A stretch of 42,793 bases of DNA from AVCC01 sp041736255 (GTDB lineage Bacteria; Pseudomonadota; Gammaproteobacteria; Burkholderiales; Burkholderiaceae_D). How positions within the stretch are numbered: position 1 is the first letter of the stretch; the number at the start of each line of letters is the position of its first letter. The DNA is taken from assembly GCA_041736255.1 (NCBI GenBank), contig JBGSTZ010000059.1:1-42793 (forward strand), in the 5' to 3' direction. Positions 32,220-40,662 of the stretch are shown piece after piece. The translations under genes were made by a program, and so were the position numbers. Below the pieces are notes generated by a model that made no database searches, was not told the origin of the DNA, and was given only the letters and a program-made list of their open reading frames with translations.

Positions 32220-33218
32220 ATGCACGCCACCCTGCCATTGCTTCAGGCGACTGAATTCCCGCCACTGAGCCGCCACCAACTCACCACTTTACAGGTCAAT
32301 CTTGGCTATCGCTGCAACCAGACCTGCGTGCATTGCCACGTCAATGCCGGGCCGAACCGCACCGAGATGATGGATGCTGCAAACCTGGCCCTGATCCCGT
32401 CGGTGCTCAACGCGCGCGGTATCACCACGCTGGACCTGACCGGCGGCGCACCCGAATTGCACGAAGGCTTCAGGCAACTGGTGCGCGAAGCGAGCGCGTT
32501 GGGGGTGAAAGTGATCGACCGCTGCAATTTAACAATACTGTTCGAGCCGGATCAAGAGGATCTGGCCGAGTTTCTGGCCGAACATCAGGTCGAGGTGGTC
32601 GCGTCGCTGCCGTGCTACTCGCTGGCGAACGTGGACAAGCAGCGCGGCGAAGGCGTGTTCGACAAGAGCATCGCAGCGCTGCAAAAACTCAATGCGTTGG
32701 GTTACGGCCGCGAAGGTTCCGATTTGACCCTCAATCTGGTCTACAACCCGCAGGGCGCATCGCTGCCGCCGGATCAAGTGAAGCTGCAGGCCGACTACAA
32801 GCGTGAGTTGTTCAGTCATTTCGGCATTGTGTTCAACGAGTTGTTCGCACTGGTCAACATGCCAATACAGCGCTTTGGCTCAACCCTGATATCCAAAGGG
32901 CAGTTCAGCGATTACATGCGTTTGCTGAAGGAGAACTTCGCCGCCGCCAACCTCGATGGTGTGATGTGCCGCAACCTGGTCAGCGTCGACTGGAAAGGCT
33001 TTCTGTATGACTGCGACTTCAATCAGCAACTGGGATTATCCCTGCCTTCCGCTTCGCCATTGGCGCAATTGCGCGATGGGCGGCCACATCTGCGCCATTT
33101 GCTGAACGATGATCCGGCCGGGCGGACGATCCGGGTCGCCGGCCATTGCTACGGTTGCACCGCTGGCCAGGGCAGCAGTTGCGGCGGCGCATTGCAAGAT
33201 GAAAGCAACGCAGCATGA
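32220..33218 (+). CDS. arsS: Arsenosugar biosynthesis radical SAM protein ArsS
   Basis: Radical SAM enzyme with [4Fe-4S] motif C32-x3-C36-x2-C39 (RCNQTCVHC), LTGGAPE for SAM and a C-terminal Cys-rich domain ending in HCYGCTAGQGSSCGG. Some relatives have selenocysteine in that last motif; here Cys codons are used. The family is tied to arsenosugar formation: it is thought to put a 5'-deoxyadenosyl group on dimethylated arsenic made by ArsM. 332 residues, complete. GAGGA precedes the ATG. It leads an eight-gene operon; the next gene overlaps by ATGA. Confidence 0.9.
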   Translation: MHATLPLLQATEFPPLSRHQLTTLQVNLGYRCNQTCVHCHVNAGPNRTEMMDAANLALIPSVLNARGITTLDLTGGAPELHEGFRQLVREASALGVKVIDRCNLTILFEPDQEDLAEFLAEHQVEVVASLPCYSLANVDKQRGEGVFDKSIAALQKLNALGYGREGSDLTLNLVYNPQGASLPPDQVKLQADYKRELFSHFGIVFNELFALVNMPIQRFGSTLISKGQFSDYMRLLKENFAAANLDGVMCRNLVSVDWKGFLYDCDFNQQLGLSLPSASPLAQLRDGRPHLRHLLNDDPAGRTIRVAGHCYGCTAGQGSSCGGALQDESNAA

Positions 33219-35389
33219 AACGATCCCTGCTCGTTTTATTGATTGCAGCCCTGGTCGTCAGCTTCTTCGCGTTCGATCTGGACCGCTTCCTGACGCTGGA
33301 GTCGCTCAAGCAGAGCCAGGGCGATTTCGCCGCGCTCAAAGCGCAGTCTCCGTGGTTAATTGCTTCAATCGCTTTCGCGTTGTATGTGCTGGTCACCGCG
33401 CTGTCTTTGCCGGGTGCGTTGATCATGACTTTGGCGATGGGAGCGCTGTTCGGCCTGGCTGTCGGTACGCTGCTGGTCTCGTTTGCTTCCAGCATCGGCG
33501 CCACACTTGCGTTCCTCGCTGCGCGCTTCGTGCTGCGCGGCACGGTGCAGCGCCGCTTCGGCGACAAGCTGGGAGCGATCAACAACGGTGTCGCCAAAGA
33601 CGGTGCGCTGTACCTGTTCACCTTGCGTCTGGTGCCGGTGTTTCCATTTTTTCTGATCAATCTGCTGATGGGGCTGACACCGATGCGCGCCCGCACGTTT
33701 TACTGGGTCAGCCAACTCGGGATGCTGGCCGGAACCGTGGTATTCGTGAATGCCGGCACCCAGCTGGCGCAATTGCAGAGCCTGTCCGGCATCCTGTCGC
33801 CCGGCTTGCTGTTTTCTTTCGCGCTGCTGGGGATATTTCCGATCGTCGCCAAAAAAATCACCGGATGGCTGCAAGGCCGTCGGGTGTATGCGAAGTGGCA
33901 ACGGCCGCAAAAATTCGACCGGAATCTGATCGTGATCGGCGCTGGCGCAGCCGGCCTGGTTTCCGCTTACATCGGCGCTGCGGTAAAGGCCAAGGTGACG
34001 CTGATCGAAGCGCACAAGATGGGCGGCGATTGCCTGAACTACGGCTGCGTGCCGAGCAAGGCGCTGATCAAGTCGGCCCGCGTCGCCCACACGATGCGGC
34101 ACGGCGAACACTACGGCCTGACCTCGACCGAGCCGGATTTCAGCTTCCGCAAGGTAATGGAGCGTGTGCATCAAATCATCCGCGCCGTGGCACCGCACGA
34201 CAGCGTGGAACGCTACACCGAATTGGGCGTGGAAGTGCTGCAGGGATACGCCCGCATCGTCGATCCCTGGACCGTGGAGGTGACGCTCAATGATGGCGAG
34301 GGGGATAACAAAATTCAACGCCTGACCACCCGCAGCATCGTGATTGCCACCGGCGCCCAGCCGTTTGTGCCACCGCTGCCCGGTCTGGACGACGTTGGTT
34401 ACGTGACAAGCGACACGCTATGGGACGAATTCGCCAAGCTGGACGCGCCGCCAGCCCGTTTGGTAGTGCTGGGCGGCGGGCCGATCGGCTGCGAACTGGC
34501 GCAGAGTTTCGCCCGCCTGGGTTCCAAGGTCACGCAGATTGAAATGGCGCCACGCATCATGATCCGCGAAGACGAGGAAGTCTCCGCACTGGCGCGCGAT
34601 GCGCTCACGCGCGATGGCGTGGACGTTCTGACCGGCCACAAGGCATTGCGCTGCGAGCGGGAATCGGTGGATGGACGCGAGAGCAAGTTCATCGTCGTCG
34701 AACACGGTGGCACCGAGCTGCGCATCGAGTTCGACGCGCTTTTGTGCGCTGTCGGACGCGTGGCGCGACTTTCGGGGTATGGACTGGAGCAGCTGGGTGT
34801 TGAAACACAGCGCACTGTGGTGACCAACGACTATCTGGAAACCCTGTATCCGAATATCTTCGCCGCCGGCGACGTCGCCGGCCCTTATCAATTCACCCAT
34901 ACTGCCGCGCATCAGGCCTGGTATGCGGCGGTCAATGCGCTGTTCGGCGATTTCAAGAAATTCAAGGTGGACTATTCGGTGATTCCCTGGGCCACCTTCA
35001 TAGAACCGGAAGTGGCCCGGGTCGGCCTCAACGAACAGGAAGCGAAGGAAAAAGGCGTTGCCTATGAAGTCACTAAATACGGGCTTGACGACTTGGATCG
35101 CGCCATCGCCGATGGCACCGCGCACGGCTTCGTCAAGGTGTTGACGGTGCCGGGCAAGGATAAGATTCTGGGCGTGACCATCGTCGGCGAGCACGCGGCC
35201 GATCTGCTGGCTGAATTCGTGCTGGCGATGAAGCATGGACTCGGACTGAACAAGATCCTCGGCACGATTCACACCTATCCGACGCTGGCCGAGGCCAACA
35301 AATACGTCGCAGGGGAATGGAAACGGGCACATGCACCGCAGCGGGTATTGGCGTGGCTGGGGCGTTATCACACCTGGAAGCGAGGGTAA
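33215..35389 (+). CDS. TVP38/DedA-type membrane domain fused to a MerA-like flavoprotein disulfide reductase
   Basis: A 724-residue fusion. Residues 1-225 form a TVP38/TMEM64 (SNARE-associated) membrane domain with several helices (LYVLVTALSLPGALIMTLAMGALFGL, RLVPVFPFFLINLLMGLT). From about 235 onward is a pyridine nucleotide-disulfide oxidoreductase: FAD motif LIVIGAGAAGLVSAYIGA, redox pair GGDCLNYGCVPSKAL, NAD(P) motif VVLGGGPIGCELAQ, NIFAAGDVAGPYQFTH, and a dimerisation domain with IHTYPTLAE. This class includes mercuric reductase, but the vicinal C-terminal Cys pair of MerA is absent. A thiol or arsenical reduction role at the membrane is plausible (inference). The start overlaps the arsS stop. 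Confidence 0.88.
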   Translation: MKRSLLVLLIAALVVSFFAFDLDRFLTLESLKQSQGDFAALKAQSPWLIASIAFALYVLVTALSLPGALIMTLAMGALFGLAVGTLLVSFASSIGATLAFLAARFVLRGTVQRRFGDKLGAINNGVAKDGALYLFTLRLVPVFPFFLINLLMGLTPMRARTFYWVSQLGMLAGTVVFVNAGTQLAQLQSLSGILSPGLLFSFALLGIFPIVAKKITGWLQGRRVYAKWQRPQKFDRNLIVIGAGAAGLVSAYIGAAVKAKVTLIEAHKMGGDCLNYGCVPSKALIKSARVAHTMRHGEHYGLTSTEPDFSFRKVMERVHQIIRAVAPHDSVERYTELGVEVLQGYARIVDPWTVEVTLNDGEGDNKIQRLTTRSIVIATGAQPFVPPLPGLDDVGYVTSDTLWDEFAKLDAPPARLVVLGGGPIGCELAQSFARLGSKVTQIEMAPRIMIREDEEVSALARDALTRDGVDVLTGHKALRCERESVDGRESKFIVVEHGGTELRIEFDALLCAVGRVARLSGYGLEQLGVETQRTVVTNDYLETLYPNIFAAGDVAGPYQFTHTAAHQAWYAAVNALFGDFKKFKVDYSVIPWATFIEPEVARVGLNEQEAKEKGVAYEVTKYGLDDLDRAIADGTAHGFVKVLTVPGKDKILGVTIVGEHAADLLAEFVLAMKHGLGLNKILGTIHTYPTLAEANKYVAGEWKRAHAPQRVLAWLGRYHTWKRG

Positions 35390-35392
35390 AAC

Positions 35393-36211
35393 ATGATACG
35401 AACAATCATGATGGCGCTGCTGGTGCTGCAAGGCCTGGTCTTTGCGCTGCCGGCGCAGGCAGCCGGATTCGATCATTCCAGCTGGGATGCATTACTCAAG
35501 CAGCACGTCACTTCTGTGCGCGGCGGTCAGGTTACACAGGTCGACTACGCGGGCCTGAAGGCGGAGCGCGGAACGCTCAAAAAATACCTGGACAGCACCT
35601 CCGGCGTCGCCCGTGCGGATTTCGATAAATGGAGCACATCGGCGCAACTGGCCTTTCTGATCAACAGCTACAACGCCTGGACCGTGGAGCTGGTGCTGAC
35701 CGGCTACCCGGGCCTAGCCTCGATCAAGGATTTGGGTTCGTTCCTGCAATCGCCGTGGAAAAAACGCTTCATCCCACTGCTGGACGAAACGCGCTCGCTC
35801 GACGATATCGAGCATGGTTTGATACGCGGCTCCGGCCGCTACAACGATCCGCGCATCCATTTCGCCGTTAATTGCGCCAGCATTGGTTGTCCAGCACTGC
35901 GGCCAGAAGCGTATGCGGCCGATCGGTTGAATGCCCAGTTGGAAGACGCAACGAAAAAATTCCTGTCCGATCGCAGCCGCAACAGGCTCGATGGAAATAC
36001 CTTGAAGGTTTCGAGTATCTTCAAGTGGTATCGGGAAGACTTCGAAAAGGGCTGGCGCGACGCCAACAGCCTCGGACGCTTTCTCTCGATCTACCGTCAG
36101 TCCATGGGGTTGGATGTAGAAACCGCCAAGCGTCTGTCGGCAGGCGAAATTCCGATTGATTTCCTCGACTACAACTGGCAACTCAATTCAAGCGTAAAAC
36201 ACACACCATGA
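35393..36211 (+). CDS. DUF547 exported protein
   Basis: A 272-residue protein with a signal peptide (MMALLVLQGLVFALPAQA) and the DUF547 core: QLAFLINSYNAWTVELVL, IEHGLIRG, DPRIHFAVNCASIGCPALR and SSIFKWYREDFE. The conserved Cys/His/Asn pattern hints at a catalytic site with a transglutaminase-like fold, but no reaction is known to me. It is a frequent companion of ArsS-type clusters. It starts 3 bases after the fusion gene and overlaps the next gene by ATGA. Confidence 0.85.
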   Translation: MIRTIMMALLVLQGLVFALPAQAAGFDHSSWDALLKQHVTSVRGGQVTQVDYAGLKAERGTLKKYLDSTSGVARADFDKWSTSAQLAFLINSYNAWTVELVLTGYPGLASIKDLGSFLQSPWKKRFIPLLDETRSLDDIEHGLIRGSGRYNDPRIHFAVNCASIGCPALRPEAYAADRLNAQLEDATKKFLSDRSRNRLDGNTLKVSSIFKWYREDFEKGWRDANSLGRFLSIYRQSMGLDVETAKRLSAGEIPIDFLDYNWQLNSSVKHTP

Positions 36212-36879
36212 AACTTTCGATCATCGTCCCGGTGTTGAATGAAGCGCAGGCGCTGCCGCTGCTACTGGAACGGCTGCTGCCAATGTTGCGGCACGGCTGC
36301 GAAGTCATCATTGCCGACGGCGGCAGCGACGATGGTTCGGCTGAGATTGCGCAATGCGCCGGCTTCACGCTGGTGCGCGCAGCGCATGGCCGGGCCCGGC
36401 AAATGAATGCCGGCGCCGCTCGTGCCAGCGGTGCGATGCTGTTGTTCCTGCATGCCGATACCCAATTGCCGGATGGGGCCGGCGCGCTGGTTGCGCAGGC
36501 CTTGTCTGGCAGCCAACACTGGGGCCGCTTCGATGTCTGCATCGCCGGGCGTCCATTCATGCTACAGGTAGTCGGACGCATGATGAATCTGCGCTCCCGC
36601 CTGACCGGCATCGCCACCGGCGATCAGGCCATGTTTGTCACCCGTGCTGCTTTCGATACGGTGGGCGGATTTCCGGACCAGCCATTGATGGAAGACGTCG
36701 AGTTGTCCAAGCGCTTGCGCGCGATCTCGCGACCAGTCTGCATCACCCGCTGCGTGACCACCTCGGGCCGGCGCTGGGAGACGCACGGCGTCTGGCGCAC
36801 GATCCTGCTGATGTGGCGCTTGCGCTGGCAATACTGGCGCGGGGTTCCGGCCAGCCAGTTGGCTCAGGCGTACCGATGA
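36208..36879 (+). CDS. GT2-type glycosyltransferase of the arsenosugar cluster (TIGR04283-like)
   Basis: A 223-residue family 2 (GT-A fold) glycosyltransferase. N-terminal LSIIVPVLNEAQALP, nucleotide-sugar Asp in EVIIADGGSDDGS, DxD-type region LFLHADTQLP and acceptor-side GDQAMFVTRAAFDTVGGFPDQPLMEDVELSKRL. The family is named for its link with ArsS-type radical SAM proteins and may build the aglycone or sugar part of the arsenosugar. Coupled to its neighbours by 4-base overlaps on both sides. Confidence 0.88.
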   Translation: MKLSIIVPVLNEAQALPLLLERLLPMLRHGCEVIIADGGSDDGSAEIAQCAGFTLVRAAHGRARQMNAGAARASGAMLLFLHADTQLPDGAGALVAQALSGSQHWGRFDVCIAGRPFMLQVVGRMMNLRSRLTGIATGDQAMFVTRAAFDTVGGFPDQPLMEDVELSKRLRAISRPVCITRCVTTSGRRWETHGVWRTILLMWRLRWQYWRGVPASQLAQAYR

Positions 36880-37508
36880 AATCCGTTCCGCCTGTCCGTA
36901 TCGTGACTTTCGCCAAGGCGCCGCAGCCAGGATTCGCCAAGACCCGCCTGATTCCGGCGCTCGGCGCACAGGGCGCGGCCGATCTGGCGCGGCGCATGTT
37001 GGAGCACACGCTGTACAAAGCCTTGGCCGCCAATCTGGGACACGTTGAACTGTGCGTGACGCCGCCGGCGGCAGACCCGGCGTGGCAAACGCTGGCGCTA
37101 CCGGATGCGGTGCAATGGTCGGATCAAGGGGAGGGCGATCTGGGAGAGAAAATGGCGCGCGCGGCGCAACGCGTGTTGGCGTCCGGCGAATCGGTCCTGC
37201 TGATCGGCACCGATTGCCCGCAACTCAGTGTTGACCATCTGCGACTGGCCGCCAGTGCGCTAGGGCAGGCCGATGCCGCGTTGTCTCCCACCTTTGATGG
37301 CGGCTATGCGTTGCTCGGCCTGAAGCGTTTCCACCCATCCCTGTTTGCGAACATGGCCTGGAGCACCGACAGTGTCGCTTTCGAGACGCTGCGCCGATTG
37401 GGACAATTGGGCTGGACAGTACAAAACCAGCCGATGCTCCATGACATCGACGAGCCCGCCGATCTGCAATGGCTGCCAGACACATGGCTGGAGACGGCGC
37501 ATGCGTAA
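36876..37508 (+). CDS. DUF2064/TIGR04282-like glycosyltransferase of the arsenosugar cluster
   Basis: A 210-residue GT-A-like nucleotidyl/glycosyltransferase. The N-terminal FAKAPQPGFAKTRLIPALG resembles the nucleotide-binding loop of sugar nucleotidyltransferases; LLIGTDCPQLS and LSPTFDGGYALLGL complete the core. It travels with the preceding transferase and ArsS. The start at 36876 overlaps the previous stop (ATGA), which decides it over longer frames. Confidence 0.87.
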   Translation: MKSVPPVRIVTFAKAPQPGFAKTRLIPALGAQGAADLARRMLEHTLYKALAANLGHVELCVTPPAADPAWQTLALPDAVQWSDQGEGDLGEKMARAAQRVLASGESVLLIGTDCPQLSVDHLRLAASALGQADAALSPTFDGGYALLGLKRFHPSLFANMAWSTDSVAFETLRRLGQLGWTVQNQPMLHDIDEPADLQWLPDTWLETAHA

Positions 37509-38256
37509 CCGGTGGATGCTCGTGGCGTCGGGACTGCTCTGCGCGAGCGTGCTGGCGCAAGACAAAACGCATGATGTTGGCCGCTTCGATGCTGCGCTTG
37601 GTTCGCCTCCTGCGCCGTGGCAGGTGATTCGATTCGACCAACGAGTGCCTGCTACCCGGTATCGGGTGATCTCTTGGGACGGCGTGGCCGCAGTGGAGGC
37701 CGTGGCTAACGCCAGCATGGCGTTGCTGGCGCGACCGCTTGCTGTCGACCTTGCGCGCACGCCGATATTGTGCTGGCGCTGGCGCATTGATGCCCCGCTC
37801 AAAACCGCCGATATGGCGACCAAGCAAGGCGACGATTATGCTGCGCGGGTTTATCTCGCCTTCAAGCTTCCAGCCGAGGCCATAAGTTTTGCTACCCGCG
37901 CCAAGCTTGGTTTGGCAAGGAGCATCTATGGCGATCATGTGCCCGATGCCGCGCTCAACTACGTCTGGGACAACCGCTATCCGGTCGGCACCCGGCGCCC
38001 CAACGCCTACACCGACCGCACCCGTATGATCGTGCTGCGCTCCGGGTCGCCGCAAGCCGGAGCATGGGTGACCGAACGGCGCGACGTATTGGCCGACGCC
38101 ATGGCAGCTTTTGACACCGACCACATCCGCGCCGCACAACTGGCGATTGCTGCCGATACCGACAATACCGGCGAGCGGGCGCGTTCCGGCTTTGCCGATC
38201 TGCATTTTGTAGCACGCGATCAAAGCTGCGATTTTCCACCGCAACATATTGATTGA
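37501..38256 (+). CDS. DUF3047 exported protein
   Basis: A 251-residue protein with a short signal peptide (WMLVASGLLCASVLA) and the DUF3047 features WRWRID, KQGDDYAARVYL, LNYVWDN and AFDTDHIRA. It looks like a beta-rich periplasmic protein, possibly carbohydrate-binding; no reaction is known to me. It overlaps the previous gene by 8 bases. Its 3' end runs into a 14-bp tandem repeat. Confidence 0.82.
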   Translation: MRNRWMLVASGLLCASVLAQDKTHDVGRFDAALGSPPAPWQVIRFDQRVPATRYRVISWDGVAAVEAVANASMALLARPLAVDLARTPILCWRWRIDAPLKTADMATKQGDDYAARVYLAFKLPAEAISFATRAKLGLARSIYGDHVPDAALNYVWDNRYPVGTRRPNAYTDRTRMIVLRSGSPQAGAWVTERRDVLADAMAAFDTDHIRAAQLAIAADTDNTGERARSGFADLHFVARDQSCDFPPQHID

Positions 38257-38277
38257 TCCGATTTGATTGATCCGATT
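38250..38277. repeat. 14-bp tandem duplication
   Basis: TGATTGATCCGATT occurs twice in direct succession (38250-38263, 38264-38277), covering the DUF3047 stop codon and followed by a T run. Probably a small slippage duplication; it adds no hairpin. Confidence 0.8.
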
Positions 38278-38308
38278 TTTTGCATGACATAACAACCAGG
38301 AAATTCAC

Positions 38309-39676
38309 ATGACTACCTATGACTACGAATTGCTTACCATAGGCGGCGGCTCGGGCGGGGTGCGCGCCAGCCGCTTTGCGGCCCAGTACGGCGCGAAGGT
38401 TGCGCTGGCTGAAAAGAGCGCGCTGGGCGGGACTTGCGTCAACCTCGGCTGCATCCCGAAGAAGCTGATGTCGTACGCGGCCCATTTTCACGTCGATTTC
38501 GCCGATGCGGCTGGCTTCGGCTGGCAACTGGGCGAAGCGAAATTCGACTGGGCCACGCTGATGGCCAACAAGGACCGAGAAATCGCACGACTCAACGGCG
38601 TGTATCGGAAAATGCTGGAGCAGGCATCGGTCGAGGTGCTGGATGGACACGCCCAGATCGAGGATGCGCATACCGTAGTGGTCGACGGTCGCCGTATCTG
38701 CGCGCGCTACATCCTGATCGCCACCGGCGGACGTCCGACCCGGCCGGACTTTCCGGGCTGCGAGCAAGGCATCACTTCCGACGAATTTTTCCACTTGGAT
38801 CGATTGCCGGCGCGTGCAGTAGTCAGCGGCGGCGGTTACATCGCGGTCGAACTGGCATCCATCCTGAACGGCCTGGGCAGCAAGGTCACGCTGGTCTATC
38901 GCGGCAGCCGCTTGCTGCGGTCAATGGATCATGACCTGGGACCGTTCCTGGCCGCCGAAATGATCAAGAAAGGCATCGACGTCAGGTTCGATACGGTCAT
39001 CGAGTCCATACATGCCGATAGCGATGTTAAGAGATTGCAGTTGAGTCAATTGGGCCGAGGGCACGAAATCGATGCAGAGTGCGTGCTGTTTGCCACCGGA
39101 CGCGATGTCAACACCGCACATCTTGGCCTCGAAAAAGCCGGGATTGCGGTGCGCGAAAACGGCTCCATCATCGTCGATGATCAATTCCAGACCAGCGTCG
39201 CATCGATCTATGCGATCGGCGACGTGATCGACCGCGTTGCCCTGACGCCGGTGGCGCTGGCCGAAGGGATGATGGTGGTGGCACATCTGTTCCAGCAAGG
39301 TCAGCAAGGGGAAGGGCATTTGTCATACGAAAACATTCCGACTGCTGTTTTCAGTCACCCAAACGTGGCCACCGTAGGATTGACCGAACAGGATGCGCGC
39401 AAGAAATTCGACACTGTGACTATTTTCAAGAGCGAATTCAGGGCGCTGAAACACACCTTGTCCAGCTCGACGGAACGCACTTTCATGAAGCTGGTGGTCG
39501 ATGCCGACAGCGACCGGGTGCTGGGCGTGCACATGATGGGCCCGGATGCTGGTGAGATAGTGCAGGGATTTGCGGTGGCGCTGCAATGCAATGCCACCAA
39601 GGCGCAATTCGACGCCACCATCGGCATTCATCCGACCCTGGCGGAGGAGTTCGTCAGCATGCGAACGCCGGTTTAG
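38309..39676 (+). CDS. gor: Glutathione-disulfide reductase-like enzyme
   Basis: A 455-residue FAD-dependent disulfide reductase: LLTIGGGSGGVRASRFAA, redox-active GGTCVNLGCIPKKLM, NAD(P)-binding VSGGGYIAVELASI, SIYAIGDVIDRVALTPVA and the C-terminal GIHPTLAEEFV with the catalytic His-Glu pair. The GCIPKKLM form and the Arg after the NADPH motif (YRGSRLLR) are typical of Gor. In this operon it would keep glutathione reduced for trivalent arsenic chemistry. AGGAAA precedes the ATG. Confidence 0.9.
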   Translation: MTTYDYELLTIGGGSGGVRASRFAAQYGAKVALAEKSALGGTCVNLGCIPKKLMSYAAHFHVDFADAAGFGWQLGEAKFDWATLMANKDREIARLNGVYRKMLEQASVEVLDGHAQIEDAHTVVVDGRRICARYILIATGGRPTRPDFPGCEQGITSDEFFHLDRLPARAVVSGGGYIAVELASILNGLGSKVTLVYRGSRLLRSMDHDLGPFLAAEMIKKGIDVRFDTVIESIHADSDVKRLQLSQLGRGHEIDAECVLFATGRDVNTAHLGLEKAGIAVRENGSIIVDDQFQTSVASIYAIGDVIDRVALTPVALAEGMMVVAHLFQQGQQGEGHLSYENIPTAVFSHPNVATVGLTEQDARKKFDTVTIFKSEFRALKHTLSSSTERTFMKLVVDADSDRVLGVHMMGPDAGEIVQGFAVALQCNATKAQFDATIGIHPTLAEEFVSMRTPV

Positions 39677-39691
39677 GATTCAGGATCAATC

Positions 39692-40570
39692 ATGTCCATC
39701 ACCCGCATGATTCTGCTGACCCTGTTTGCGATGCTGGCTTTTGCCGGCAATTCGGTGCTGTGCCGTCTTGCTTTTCAACAAACCTTTATTGATCCCGCCA
39801 GCTTCACTGCGATCCGTTTGCTGTCCGGTGCGCTGATGCTGAGCTTGCTGGTCCAGTTCCGGCGCGGCGAAGCAACTGCCGGCAGCAAGCGCGGCGTTGG
39901 CGGTATTGGCGCTATTGGCGGCAACTGGCCATCGGCGATTGCGTTGTTTGCCTACGCCGGCGGCTTTTCGTTTGCGTATACCAGTTTGACGACCGGCACC
40001 GGAGCCTTGTTGCTGTTCGGCGCGGTACAAGCGACCATGATACTGGCAGGATGGTGGGCCGGAGAGCGACTCAGTGTGCGCCAGACGGGCGGCTTGTTGC
40101 TGGCCCTTGCCGGACTGCTTGCCGTAATGTTGCCAGGTTTGTCGGCACCGCCGCTGGGAGCCGCATTGCTAATGTTGTCAGCCGGCGTCGCTTGGGGCAT
40201 CTATTCGCTGCGCGGGCGCGGCGTGATCGATCCAGTCGGCGCCACAGCCGGCAATTTCTTGCGCGCCGCGCCATTGTCGGTGCTGCTGGGTGGCGCGCTG
40301 CTGGCGCAACAGCAACTCGATGGACCCGGAATCATGTATGCAGTGCTGTCCGGTGCGCTTGCCTCGGGCCTCGGTTATGCCGTCTGGTACACGGCCTTGC
40401 GCGGATTGACGGCAACCCGTGCTGCCGCGGTGCAATTGAGCGTGCCGGTGATCGCGGCGCTGGCGGGCTTGCTGTTCCTGCATGAGCCGATAACCTTGCT
40501 GTTGATGCTGGCCTCGGCAGCGATTCTGGGCGGCATCGCGATGGTGGTGTTCGACAGACGGCCCGTCTGA
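39692..40570 (+). CDS. EamA/DMT-family permease
   Basis: A 292-residue membrane protein with about ten helices arranged as two EamA repeats. Small-residue-rich helices alternate with short basic loops; FAYAGGFSFAYTSLTTGTGALLLFGAVQ and the repeat-two GLGYAVWYTALRGL are typical. It probably exports a small metabolite; being last in the arsS operon, an organoarsenical product is a candidate (inference). AGGAT precedes the ATG. Confidence 0.85.
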   Translation: MSITRMILLTLFAMLAFAGNSVLCRLAFQQTFIDPASFTAIRLLSGALMLSLLVQFRRGEATAGSKRGVGGIGAIGGNWPSAIALFAYAGGFSFAYTSLTTGTGALLLFGAVQATMILAGWWAGERLSVRQTGGLLLALAGLLAVMLPGLSAPPLGAALLMLSAGVAWGIYSLRGRGVIDPVGATAGNFLRAAPLSVLLGGALLAQQQLDGPGIMYAVLSGALASGLGYAVWYTALRGLTATRAAAVQLSVPVIAALAGLLFLHEPITLLLMLASAAILGGIAMVVFDRRPV

Positions 40571-40596
40571 TTTATTCAGATTCAGATTATCCGAAC

Positions 40597-40624
40597 TGTA
40601 AGAACCGCAGCCGTCGCAACGACT
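40597..40624 (+). promoter_or_regulatory. ECF-type promoter of arsM
   Basis: TGTAAGAA, 15 bases, CGACT. Predicted start near 40631, leader about 32 bases to the ATG at 40663. Confidence 0.78.
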
Positions 40625-40662
40625 GACTTTGTAATGCCATTTTAATTATCAGGACCTCCATC

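Noticed and set aside
33365..35476. Long minus-strand open frames opposite the TVP38-flavoprotein gene
   Set aside because: Shadow frames of a clear coding gene; low-complexity His/Gln/Arg-rich translations without family motifs.
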